A stretch of 64,000 nucleotides of DNA from Uliginosibacterium gangwonense DSM 18521 (lineage in GTDB: Bacteria > Pseudomonadota > Gammaproteobacteria > Burkholderiales > Rhodocyclaceae). The first letter of the stretch is position 1, and each line of letters starts with the position of its first letter. The DNA lies in contig NZ_KB892863.1 of the NCBI RefSeq assembly GCF_000373965.1, positions 1-64,000 on the forward strand. Reading direction: 5' to 3'. The position numbers were made by a program, and so were the translations under genes. Of the stretch, positions 1 to 8,082 are shown one piece after another. The notes under the pieces were generated by a model that saw only the letters and a list, made by a program, of their open reading frames with translations, was not told the DNA's origin and did no database searches.

Positions 1-3000
1 GCAGCCAGGAGCAGGCGTCCGTTGCCATCATAGGCAAACTCTTCACGGTGCAGCACACCGGCTTGCTCGGGGCTGCTGGGGCGCCCCTGGGCATCCAGGG
101 CTTGGCCTTGGGCGTCGCTCCAGTGGGCGCTGCGTTCGGTGAGGCGGCCCAGGCCGTCGAATTCAAAACGGGTGAGCAGATGGCGCTCGGTTTCCGGGAT
201 GCGTCCGTCTTGTGAGCTGATGGCGCCGGTGAAAGTTGTGGCCGGAATACTGCCGCTGACCTGGGGTTGTTGGAGTGTCCAGGCGAGGATGCCGGTGGTC
301 TCCTCGTAGTGGTAGTGGGTACGCTGGCCATCAAAGCCGGTTTCGTCCAGCAGCCGCCCGACCGGATCGTAGTGGAATTGCCAAGTAGCGTCGTTCTCGT
401 TTTGCAGGCCGGTCAGCCGCCCGAGGCGGTCCCAGCGGTAGCGCAGGGTCTGGCCCAGGGCGTCATGGCGTTGGGCGATGAGGCCAGCACCGGTGTAGTC
501 GTAACGGGTGATGCGCCCGAGCGGGTCGAGGTGGGCTAAGAGCCGCCCTTCGGCGTCTTGAACGTAGCGTTCGATGCTGCCGTCGGCACGTTCGATGGCA
601 TCCAGGTAGCCGGTGGCATTGGGGGGAAGTCCTTCGAGGCTGGATATTTGTGCCGTTTGTGCAGCCTCTACGCCTTCTGCATAGCGGTATTGGGTCTTGG
701 CGTCGGTGGCATCGGTGAAGGCAGCCAGCCGCCCACGGGCGTCATAGGCCCATTGGCTGGTTTTGCCGCTGCAGTCGGTGTAGCTGGCGAGTTGCCCGCC
801 TTCGGTGTAAGCCAGGGCTTTGACCCCGCCTTTGGCGTCGGTGATTTCAATGGGTTGCCCGGCTTTGTTGTAGGCGTATTCGGTTTCAAAGCCCAGGGGG
901 TCAATCTCTTTGACGAGGTTGCCAGCGCGGTCGTATTCACGCTTCCAGTGCTGGCCGCTGCCATCGACGAGGGTGGTCAGATGCCCTTGTTCATCGTAGG
1001 CGAAGTACAGCGTACTGCCGTCTGCGCGCTCGTGGTAGATGAGTTGGCTGCGTTCATCCCAGTCGTAGTGATCGACACTGCCATCTGGGTGGATGTGCTT
1101 GGTGACGTTTTTGGCGTCATCCCGGAAGAGCCATTCTTCGAAGTTGTCCGGGTGGACGATGCGATAGGTGTAGCCGAGGATGTCGTAGTAATGCCAGGTC
1201 TCGTTGCCCAGGGCGTCGGTGACGTAGGTGAGGCGAATGTTCTCGTCCCATTCGAGACGGGTGTCGAAGCTGCCATCATCGGCCCATTCGTGCACGGCTT
1301 TGGCCAGGCTGTTGTCGTGCTCTTCGGCCCCGCTCCATTCGAGGTTGATGCCGCGCCCGGTGCGGTCGCTGTAGCGGGTGATGAGGTGGCGGGTGTAGCG
1401 ATAATCCCAGTGGGCGCCGTTTTCATCGGTGGCGCCGATGAGGTCGCCCGCGTCGTCGTATTGGTAGTGGGCGAGTTGGCGCGTGACTTGGCCCTCAAGC
1501 AAAAGCTGCAAGGCGGTGATGCGCCCAGCATCATCGAGGGTGCTGCCGATCTGAGCGAGAACCTTTTGGTCATGCTGGAGAGTGAGTTCGGAGGGGGCGT
1601 TGCGAAGCGCGCTGGCTTCATGCGCATAGCTTAAGCTGAGGCGGATCTTGTTGGGCCAGTCGGCTTGGGTGAGGCGGTAGATTGTTTTACGGCTTGCACC
1701 TTTGCCTGTGTCCACGCGCTCAAAGCGCTGGCTGTACTCTGGGGTGAAGGCGAGCACCAGGGTTTGATGGTCGTGGCACTTGAGGGTGAGCATTTCAATG
1801 GCGTGGTAGTGCTCTTTGCCCACCCCAAGCTTGGGGAAGGTGACCGGGCGGCCATCTTCGCCCCAATAAACAAGTTCGTCACCGCGCTCTTCGATGTGGC
1901 AGAGCCAGTCGGTGGTCCAGCGTGCACCGAGTGGGCCGTTGTCGAGTACGCCGAGATTGGAGGCGTAGGTGCGCTCCCAGGCGAAGGGAATCAGGGAAGA
2001 TAAAACAAAGTCGGTATGGGTAAAGCGTTCCCAGCCCATGGCAAAGCCGATGCTGTGGCCGCTGGCAGCTTTGGCTGCGTTTTTGCAAGGGATGCATTCG
2101 CCTGTAGCCGGATGTTGGTGTTTGGTAGTTTCGAGTTGACCTTTGCTTTTTTCATGCTTGGCCTGATTGGCTTTCTTCGCATTGACCACCGCCGCCTTAG
2201 TGTGGGTCAATCTCCTCTTGGCCGCTTCAAGCAGCTTGGTCAACAACCAGCCGATGCTCATTTCCGCTTCAGCTTTGGCCAGATTCGGCAGTTGTGCGAC
2301 GGCATTTCGACCAATGCGGCGCAGCGCATCGATTTCGACCCGGATCGGTGCTTTGGCTTTTTCGGGCACGAGACTGGTGAGAATCTTGGCTTCTGTATTG
2401 GCCACTGTTTTTGCGACAGCCGAACCAAAGCTCCAGAGTGCGCTCACAGCACATTTGAGGGTTTTGCCCGGGTCATGCCAACCGCTTTTGGCGGCTTCTG
2501 CGGCGGCTTTGGCGGCTGCTTGCTTGCTGGCGTTGGCATCAAATACTTTGCCATCGAGTATGCGGTTCATTGTATTGGCGATTTCATCGCACAATTTTTG
2601 GCCATGGGATGCAGCGTTGTTGAGCATGGGCTTGAGCTGGTCCAGCGCACCTTGGGCAAATTTATCCAGCTCGCCGGCAAGCTTGTCGTTCAGGTGGTCG
2701 GCCAGCAGCACCAGAATCGATTCGCCAATGAATTTGGCAGCGCCTTTGGCCGTGCGTGCCAGATTTTGGCGCACCAGGGTGAGCGCTGGACGGAGTCCCA
2801 TCCGGGCTGCGGCCATACTCGGTGGCATGGGAATGACGCCGATGAGGTTGATACCTAGGCTGACCCACTCAAGAAACTCTTCAATTTTGCTAGTGGCCTT
2901 TTTTTGGCAGAGTTCGACGATGTCGCAAATGGCATCTGCCAAGGCGATAATGTTGCCCACCACAGGCAAATTGCCCGCCACCATCTTGATTCGTTCCAGC

Positions 3001-3146
3001 GTGACATAGCCACCGCTGATCTTGCGAAGCCAGGCGTCAAAATTCTGGATGCCAGCACCCACATCCAGCTTGTCAACGGTATTGGTCGGCGCGACAGCTA
3101 CCTGCGGCGGACGTTGCGGGGTCGGAGATGTCTTGGGATCAGCCAT
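1..3146 (-). CDS. RHS-repeat protein, 3' end beyond the window
   Basis: The minus-strand frame starting with ATG at 3146 stays open to the left edge, giving about 1048 residues without a stop, so the C-terminus is missing. The first ~350 residues have no PAAR repeat that I can see. They contain two hydrophobic stretches (about residues 58-80 and 93-115) and an Ala/Lys-rich helical part. A DUF6531-like entry segment follows (THTDF near residue 377, then a WERTYASN motif). From about residue 530 there are many YD repeats of the type YDERGRL/YDYTGAG. Family knowledge: such shells enclose a variable C-terminal toxin, which here would lie outside the window. Long plus-strand frames at 558-1634 and 2016-2858 are its antisense shadows. 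It lies downstream of a phage tail hub gene on the same strand. Confidence 0.9.
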   Translation of the reverse strand, partial: MADPKTSPTPQRPPQVAVAPTNTVDKLDVGAGIQNFDAWLRKISGGYVTLERIKMVAGNLPVVGNIIALADAICDIVELCQKKATSKIEEFLEWVSLGINLIGVIPMPPSMAAARMGLRPALTLVRQNLARTAKGAAKFIGESILVLLADHLNDKLAGELDKFAQGALDQLKPMLNNAASHGQKLCDEIANTMNRILDGKVFDANASKQAAAKAAAEAAKSGWHDPGKTLKCAVSALWSFGSAVAKTVANTEAKILTSLVPEKAKAPIRVEIDALRRIGRNAVAQLPNLAKAEAEMSIGWLLTKLLEAAKRRLTHTKAAVVNAKKANQAKHEKSKGQLETTKHQHPATGECIPCKNAAKAASGHSIGFAMGWERFTHTDFVLSSLIPFAWERTYASNLGVLDNGPLGARWTTDWLCHIEERGDELVYWGEDGRPVTFPKLGVGKEHYHAIEMLTLKCHDHQTLVLAFTPEYSQRFERVDTGKGASRKTIYRLTQADWPNKIRLSLSYAHEASALRNAPSELTLQHDQKVLAQIGSTLDDAGRITALQLLLEGQVTRQLAHYQYDDAGDLIGATDENGAHWDYRYTRHLITRYSDRTGRGINLEWSGAEEHDNSLAKAVHEWADDGSFDTRLEWDENIRLTYVTDALGNETWHYYDILGYTYRIVHPDNFEEWLFRDDAKNVTKHIHPDGSVDHYDWDERSQLIYHERADGSTLYFAYDEQGHLTTLVDGSGQHWKREYDRAGNLVKEIDPLGFETEYAYNKAGQPIEITDAKGGVKALAYTEGGQLASYTDCSGKTSQWAYDARGRLAAFTDATDAKTQYRYAEGVEAAQTAQISSLEGLPPNATGYLDAIERADGSIERYVQDAEGRLLAHLDPLGRITRYDYTGAGLIAQRHDALGQTLRYRWDRLGRLTGLQNENDATWQFHYDPVGRLLDETGFDGQRTHYHYEETTGILAWTLQQPQVSGSIPATTFTGAISSQDGRIPETERHLLTRFEFDGLGRLTERSAHWSDAQGQALDAQGRPSSPEQAGVLHREEFAYDGNGRLLLA

Positions 3147-3337
3147 GATTCTATCCAGATCGGGTCGGGCGTGGCTTGGGGCCACGTTGCGTGTGCCAAA
3201 CAAGAAAGGCTCCGATTAATACAGACCATCGGGCCATTCCGCGCCAGTTTTTAAAGGAGCGACTATATCCGAATGTAATTGACAGATGTTTGCAATCGAT
3301 AGACGGCGTTGCAAACGCCCCACAGTTCTGGCAAGCG

Positions 3338-4219
3338 TCAGGCGGATGAACTGACTTTGAATTCCATCTCCAAGGACGTCGTAAATCCCGAACTGGACAG
3401 GCTGTGCGTAGCCCTCGCAATGAGCCAGTCGGTGGCATCCATCTCGGGCTTGAAGCCTTGCACGATCACCGGCAATTCGGGAAACAGATCGGCCCGACCC
3501 CGCGCCAGGGATAGACTGAAACTTGCCACACCGCGTTGGAGGCGTTGCCATTCTGCTTTGGCTGCACGTTCGGCGGTGGTCTTGCTGGCGTAGGTGTGGC
3601 GCAGTACTTTGGTGTTCTCTGCACTGGCCTTGATTTCTGTGTTCGCGCTCTTGTTCTTCCGTTTTCCCCCGGTCGCTGTGGTGCCCTTGGCATTGACCAG
3701 CACCTCCCCATGCGTGCCCCCCCGGATATCCTGATAGTAAGCCTTCACTGCCGTGTAGGTGTCGCGTTCGGCCATGGCAAAGCGATGTTGATCGCCACTG
3801 GCTCGCGTGATCGTAACGGTGGGAAATGGCGTACCCGATACGGTTTCCGCCTCGCCAATGGGCATGAACAAGAGCATGCCTTTCTTCACCGTGGCAATGG
3901 CATCGTGATCGCGCGCCAGGCGTGTGAGCAGGTTCACGTCTGACTCGTTGGTTTGGTCGATATGCTCGATGGTGAGGCCCGCCAAGCCTTGGGATACCTT
4001 GGGCGTGAGGCCGTGGGCCGATGCAATGGCTTTGACGATTTCACCGATCTTGTGCCCCGCCCAGCTTTTGGTCTGTTTCGTGATTAAGCCTGCACGCAGG
4101 TCTGCGCTTTTGCCGCGCAGGGTGAGCCGATCCGGCGTGCCGGAATGCTCCACCTCATCAATGATGAACGTCCCCTTATCCACCAAGGGTTCGCCCCGCC
4201 AGCCCAGGAAGAGGGCCAC
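3338..4219 (-). CDS. phage late control D-like tail hub protein, 5'-truncated
   Basis: This 293-residue product resembles the GPD/VgrG-like hub of P2-type contractile tails. Recognisable segments include LGWRGEPLVDKGTF near the N-terminus, a central VNLLTRLARDHDA stretch and the C-terminal LEMEF end. Full-length D proteins carry roughly 60 more N-terminal residues. Here the homologous frame continues upstream of the GTG at 4219 for about ten codons (KLAIPDRGVTV) and then meets a TGA at 4250-4252. The beginning of the gene has therefore been lost. It is probably a non-functional prophage remnant, although the remaining frame is uninterrupted. The RHS gene follows on the same strand after about 190 bases. 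No other tail genes are nearby in this window. Confidence 0.75.
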   Translation of the reverse strand: MALFLGWRGEPLVDKGTFIIDEVEHSGTPDRLTLRGKSADLRAGLITKQTKSWAGHKIGEIVKAIASAHGLTPKVSQGLAGLTIEHIDQTNESDVNLLTRLARDHDAIATVKKGMLLFMPIGEAETVSGTPFPTVTITRASGDQHRFAMAERDTYTAVKAYYQDIRGGTHGEVLVNAKGTTATGGKRKNKSANTEIKASAENTKVLRHTYASKTTAERAAKAEWQRLQRGVASFSLSLARGRADLFPELPVIVQGFKPEMDATDWLIARATHSLSSSGFTTSLEMEFKVSSSA

Positions 4220-4340
4220 CGTGACACCTCGGTCAGGGATGGCGAGCTTTCAGCACTTTTCCGAAAATCCAATTTTGGCCTTTGTGCGATCTTCGCCGCG
4301 TGCGGAAATTCCGGTTGAGCGTCAATCCCGACGACCGTGA

Positions 4341-4937
4341 TCAGGTTCTCTGGAGCTGAACCTTGTCGAGCCAGTCGTTTTGGGGCGCCTGATGCTTGCG
4401 CATTATGCTCAGGAGTGTGGCGGGGTCTTCTGCCACGCTGATCAGTTGCATGTTGTAGGGACGAATGAATCCTTCGGCGACCATGTGTTCCAGCATGGTG
4501 AGCAGGGGGTTAAAGAAACCTTCCACGTTGAGTAGGCCGACTGGCTTTTGGTGGATTTGCAACTGCGCCCAGGTCAGTATCTCAAAGAGTTCATCCAGTG
4601 TGCCCAGGCCGCCGGGCATGGCGATAAAGCCATCAGCCCGTTCTGCCATCGTGGCTTTGCGGGTGTGCATGGAGTCAACCACGCGCATTTCGGTTGCAGA
4701 GGGGTGGGCGAGTTCTCGCTCTGCCATGAATTCTGGGATGACACCAAAAACCTTGCCTTGGGCGGCCAGGGTGGCGTCGGCAATGCAGCCCATCAGGCCG
4801 ACGTGGCCGCCGCCCCAAACCAGCTCGATCTGTTCCGTCGCCAGGGTTTGACCCAGGCGTTTTGCCATGTCCCGATACACTTCACGATGCCCTTGCGAGG
4901 CGCCGCAGAATACACAGATGGATTGAATGGAGAGCAA
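4341..4937 (-). CDS. LOG-family cytokinin riboside 5'-monophosphate phosphoribohydrolase-like protein
   Basis: The product belongs to the TIGR00730/LOG Rossmann-fold family, which hydrolyses the N-glycosidic bond of nucleoside 5'-monophosphates. The family signature PGGLGTLDE is present, with the preceding ICVFCGAS nucleotide-binding loop near the N-terminus and a WGGGHVGLMG turn. I chose a TTG start at 4937 because AAGGA sits seven bases upstream and the product then begins just before ICVFCGAS, as usual in the family. A GTG at 4973 keeps the frame but lies inside a terminator hairpin. Predicted length is 198 residues. Whether this protein makes cytokinin or serves nucleotide housekeeping cannot be told from the sequence. 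Confidence 0.88.
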   Translation of the reverse strand: MLSIQSICVFCGASQGHREVYRDMAKRLGQTLATEQIELVWGGGHVGLMGCIADATLAAQGKVFGVIPEFMAERELAHPSATEMRVVDSMHTRKATMAERADGFIAMPGGLGTLDELFEILTWAQLQIHQKPVGLLNVEGFFNPLLTMLEHMVAEGFIRPYNMQLISVAEDPATLLSIMRKHQAPQNDWLDKVQLQRT

Positions 4938-4967
4938 TTTGGTTTCCTTGGGGCTGAAAAGCAAAAC

Positions 4968-4986
4968 GGGCACCTATAAGGTGCCC
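4968..4986 (-). terminator. rho-independent terminator after the small lipoprotein gene
   Basis: A perfect 7-bp stem (GGGCACC / GGTGCCC) with a five-base loop is followed on the minus strand by a T-rich run (GTTTTGCTTTT). It lies about 60 bases beyond the stop of the lipoprotein gene and immediately before the LOG gene, so it may separate or attenuate the two. Confidence 0.75.
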
Positions 4987-5045
4987 GAACGTGCCTGAGA
5001 AATGCGCGTCAGGCAACTGACCCGCTATTTGCTACAGGAGCGGTA

Positions 5046-5270
5046 TTACTTGGCAGCGGAAGCGTCAGCAGCCGGGGCGCTGGCGTCAGCAGGTGCAGAA
5101 GCGTCAGCAGCGGGGGCGCTGGCATCAGCAACTGCGCTGGCTTCAGCGACGGGGGCTACGGATTGTTCTGCGGCCGGGGCGGATTGTGCATCGGCTGCGG
5201 GTTGTTCAGACTTGTTGCAAGCGGCCAGGGTTGCAACAGCAAACAGGGCGATCAGCAGGGAACGATACAT
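5046..5270 (-). CDS. small Ala/Ser-rich lipoprotein
   Basis: A 74-residue product starts at ATG 5270, preceded by a GGAG ribosome site. Residues 1-17 form a short lipoprotein signal (MYRSLLIALFAVATLAAC) ending in the lipobox LAAC, so the mature protein should be lipid-modified on Cys18. The mature part is almost entirely Ala, Ser, Pro, Asp and Glu, with imperfect repeats of APAADAS / APADAS and a final Lys. There is no folded domain that I can see. It is probably a membrane-tethered spacer-like peptide, as is common in betaproteobacteria. The longer frame to 5363 lacks a credible start signal. Function is unknown. Confidence 0.8.
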   Translation of the reverse strand: MYRSLLIALFAVATLAACNKSEQPAADAQSAPAAEQSVAPVAEASAVADASAPAADASAPADASAPAADASAAK

Positions 5271-5508
5271 CTTTGACTCTCCGGAGTAACAAGTTAAATG
5301 ACTAAAAAGATATTCGCTAGCCAAGCGTTTTGTTTCGTCATCCCGGCTGCGACGTTGATGCATGGCAGCAATATACTCCGTGAAATGTAATTTCGTCTAG
5401 TGAAATTCTGCGTTTGCACGTGAAGTTTTTGATCTAGATCGCTTATGTAAGCCTGTGAGGCCGAAGCTCCGGTATCATTGTGGGCTTTCCCTCCCCAGAT
5501 ATTTGCAA

Positions 5509-6138
5509 ATGGAATTGATTGATATTGTCTTGCATCTGGATAAATACTTGGCCGATCTGGTGATCCAGTATGGGCCTTGGATTTACGCGATTTTGTTTGC
5601 GATTATTTTCTGTGAGACCGGTTTGGTGGTGACCCCGTTTCTACCAGGGGATTCTTTGCTGTTTGTCGCAGGGGGGCTTGCTGCCGCAGGCGGCATGGAT
5701 ATCAAGCTGCTCTCCGTGTTGCTGTTTGTTGCGGCGGTTCTGGGGGATAACCTGAATTACTGGGTGGGGCGTAGCCTGGGACATCGTGTTTTCCGTTGGG
5801 AGCAGTCGCGCCTGTTTAACCGTGCGGCGTTTGATAAGACCCATGGTTATTTTGAGCATCATGGCGGCAAGACCATCATTGTGGCGCGTTTTATGCCGTT
5901 GATTCGCACCTTTGCGCCGTTTGTGGCCGGGGTGGCGGAGATGAGCTATCGGCGCTTTTTGCCGCTGGATGTACTGGGTGGTGCGCTGTGGGTGTTCTCG
6001 CTTACCCTGGCGGGCTATTTCTTCGCCAATGTTCCTTTCGTAAAGAATAATCTGAGCTTCTTTATTGTCGGGATTGTAGTGGTTTCACTGATTCCGGTTG
6101 CGGTGGCGGCTTTGCAGCGCAAAAAGGCCAATCCATGA
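5509..6138 (+). CDS. DedA family inner-membrane protein
   Basis: A 209-residue integral membrane protein of the DedA/SNARE-associated family, whose members are proposed undecaprenyl-phosphate or phospholipid translocases. Seen here: the membrane-embedded acidic/proline motif (FCETGLVVTPFLPGDSLLF), the GDNLNYWVGR turn, and the ARFMPLIRTFAPFVAG segment with the conserved arginines. These are followed by hydrophobic C-terminal helices and a basic tail. ATG 5509 was preferred over an upstream in-frame start at 5455, because the extra 18 residues do not look membrane-related. Its stop overlaps the purN start (ATGA), so the two genes are translationally coupled. Confidence 0.9.
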   Translation: MELIDIVLHLDKYLADLVIQYGPWIYAILFAIIFCETGLVVTPFLPGDSLLFVAGGLAAAGGMDIKLLSVLLFVAAVLGDNLNYWVGRSLGHRVFRWEQSRLFNRAAFDKTHGYFEHHGGKTIIVARFMPLIRTFAPFVAGVAEMSYRRFLPLDVLGGALWVFSLTLAGYFFANVPFVKNNLSFFIVGIVVVSLIPVAVAALQRKKANP

Positions 6139-6776
6139 AAAGAATTGTCATTCTGATTTCTGGCCGTGGCAGCAATATGGAAGCTATTCTCGAAGCGGAC
6201 CTCCCCGGTTGTCAGATTGCCGCAGTGATTTCCAACCGTCCTGATGCCAAGGGCTTGGTCTTTGCCAGGGAACGCGGTGTTCCCGCGTTGGCACTGGACC
6301 ACAAGATGTTTGCTGACCGGGCTGCCTTCGATCAGGCGTTGGCTGCACAGATTGATGAGTATTCGCCGGATTTGCTTGTGCTGGCAGGCTATATGCGGAT
6401 TCTGAGTGATGACTTTGTGCGTCATTACGTTGGCAGGATGATGAATATCCATCCCTCCTTGTTGCCTTCGTTTGCCGGGCTGCACACACATTGTCGTGCG
6501 CTTGAAGCCGGGGTAAAAGTTCATGGTGCGACAGTTCATTTCGTTACCCCTACGCTTGATGCAGGTCCCATTGTTATCCAGGCGATTGTGCCGGTGAGTG
6601 CAGATGACGATGAGACTCGGCTGGCAGCCAAGGTGCTGGAGCAAGAGCACAAAATCTATCCGCAGGCGATACGATGGTTTGTGGAAGGGCGCCTGAAGGT
6701 GCAAGGCAACACAGTGACCGTGACAGGTTTGCTTGAAGATGCCGTGAGTTGGTCTGTTCCTTCGTTACAAAACTGA
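6135..6776 (+). CDS. purN: phosphoribosylglycinamide formyltransferase
   Basis: GAR transformylase 1 transfers a formyl group from 10-formyl-tetrahydrofolate to GAR, the third step of de novo purine synthesis. The 213-residue length is normal. Visible motifs are the phosphate-binding SGRGSNMEAIL at residues 8-18, the catalytic block NIHPSLLPSF (Asn/His), and HGATVHFVTPTLDAGPIV with the catalytic Asp. The start ATG overlaps the dedA stop. The downstream DUF3108 gene follows after 85 bases. Confidence 0.96.
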   Translation: MKRIVILISGRGSNMEAILEADLPGCQIAAVISNRPDAKGLVFARERGVPALALDHKMFADRAAFDQALAAQIDEYSPDLLVLAGYMRILSDDFVRHYVGRMMNIHPSLLPSFAGLHTHCRALEAGVKVHGATVHFVTPTLDAGPIVIQAIVPVSADDDETRLAAKVLEQEHKIYPQAIRWFVEGRLKVQGNTVTVTGLLEDAVSWSVPSLQN

Positions 6777-6861
6777 CTGGCGATGGAACCCGGCCTGCTG
6801 TCAACGGTCTGCTACAGATGAGCGTTGATTGCGCTGTGTGGCATAAAGCCGGAGTGAGCAC

Positions 6862-8004
6862 GTGATAGATGCGGAGAGCGAGCCGGGTACAAGCCCTTGG
6901 CGTTTCTTTTCCCTGAAGTTTTTGGGGGATAAGAAGTTCCTGCTCGGTTTGGCCTGGGGGCTGTCCTGTTTGATCCATCTGCTGGTGGTGTTGGGGCCGG
7001 GATGGGATTTGCCAGAGCCTCCGGGTGAGGCCAGGCGCATCAAGGCTGAATTGCTTGCCGTTGTGCCCTCGGTGCCTGCTCAGGGAAAGCCTAAACAACC
7101 CCGCGTAGCCCATCGACCCAGTTCGACCCCTTCTAAAAATGCTTCTCGTGCTGTGTTGCCGAGTGAGCATGCTGAGGATGTGCCTGCATCTGAATCCAGC
7201 ACTCCCGTCGCATCTACGTCTGCACCAGTGGTGGCGGAGGCTTCTGCGCCGCAGGCTGCTGACTCTGCTCCCCAGGTGGCTGTTGCCCAATCCGAGCCGG
7301 TCGCGCAGCAGTCTGCACCGGATGAGCTTCCTTTGGCAGATCTGAAACCTGTGGCCGAACGCTTGCCGCGCATGGGGCGAATTGCCTATACGGGGACGGC
7401 CAGCCTGCTCAATGTGATGGGTTTGGTGAGCTGGGAACATGATGGCCAGCACTACAAGGCACGTTTGGGGGCGGGGATCGTAGGGGCAACCTCGACTTTC
7501 AATTACGAATCCAGCGGCATTTTGGGAAATACGCAGCTTGTCTCAGAGCAGGCCAAGGATGACCGGCGTGGCAAACACAGCACCGCAAATATCGACAACC
7601 AGAACGGTGTGGTGCGCATGCAGCGGGGAGGGGATGAGCGGGAGCGGCGTATCTCGGGTTTGGCCGTGGCCTTGTCTTCCCTGCCCGAAGCGCTGGCCTG
7701 CTTGGATGAGCGCATTGAGAAAGCTGCTTTGTTCATCGTGGGCGACTTTTGGGTGGAAGATGCAGTGGTAATCAACCGGGGTTTGGAAATGCTGCGCCTA
7801 CCCGGGACGACGATAGAAGCCAGACGTTTTCAATCCAAGATCAACAATGGCAAGAACATTGATATCTGGTTGGCGCCTGCTTGGCACAACGCACCTGCGC
7901 GAATCCGCTACGACGATGGTGGCGTGGTGGTGGACTTGAAGGCCACGGAGGTGGATATTGATGGTCAGATCCTGCTTAAAGCCCCTGCTGGCAACACCGA
8001 ATAG
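6862..8004 (+). CDS. DUF3108 domain-containing protein
   Basis: A 380-residue protein with a GTG start preceded by GGAG. A cytoplasmic N-terminus of about 30 residues is followed by one membrane helix (about residues 31-48), then a long Ala/Ser/Pro/Gln-rich linker (about 60-165). A C-terminal domain from about residue 170 resembles DUF3108, which often lies beside purN and an RsmB-type methyltransferase in betaproteobacteria. The layout suggests an inner-membrane anchored periplasmic domain on a flexible stalk. The biochemical role of DUF3108 is not established. Confidence 0.85.
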   Translation: MIDAESEPGTSPWRFFSLKFLGDKKFLLGLAWGLSCLIHLLVVLGPGWDLPEPPGEARRIKAELLAVVPSVPAQGKPKQPRVAHRPSSTPSKNASRAVLPSEHAEDVPASESSTPVASTSAPVVAEASAPQAADSAPQVAVAQSEPVAQQSAPDELPLADLKPVAERLPRMGRIAYTGTASLLNVMGLVSWEHDGQHYKARLGAGIVGATSTFNYESSGILGNTQLVSEQAKDDRRGKHSTANIDNQNGVVRMQRGGDERERRISGLAVALSSLPEALACLDERIEKAALFIVGDFWVEDAVVINRGLEMLRLPGTTIEARRFQSKINNGKNIDIWLAPAWHNAPARIRYDDGGVVVDLKATEVDIDGQILLKAPAGNTE

Positions 8005-8082
8005 GCTCTGGCCCCTGCTTCTGGATTGAGGCAAAACACTCTTTTTACACCGCCGTTGTCCGCATAATGAGATAATGGCAAG

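Noticed and set aside
558-1634. Long plus-strand frame of 358 codons
   Set aside because: It lies in the exact complement register of the RHS gene and has no homology; the YD repeats on the minus strand are convincing.
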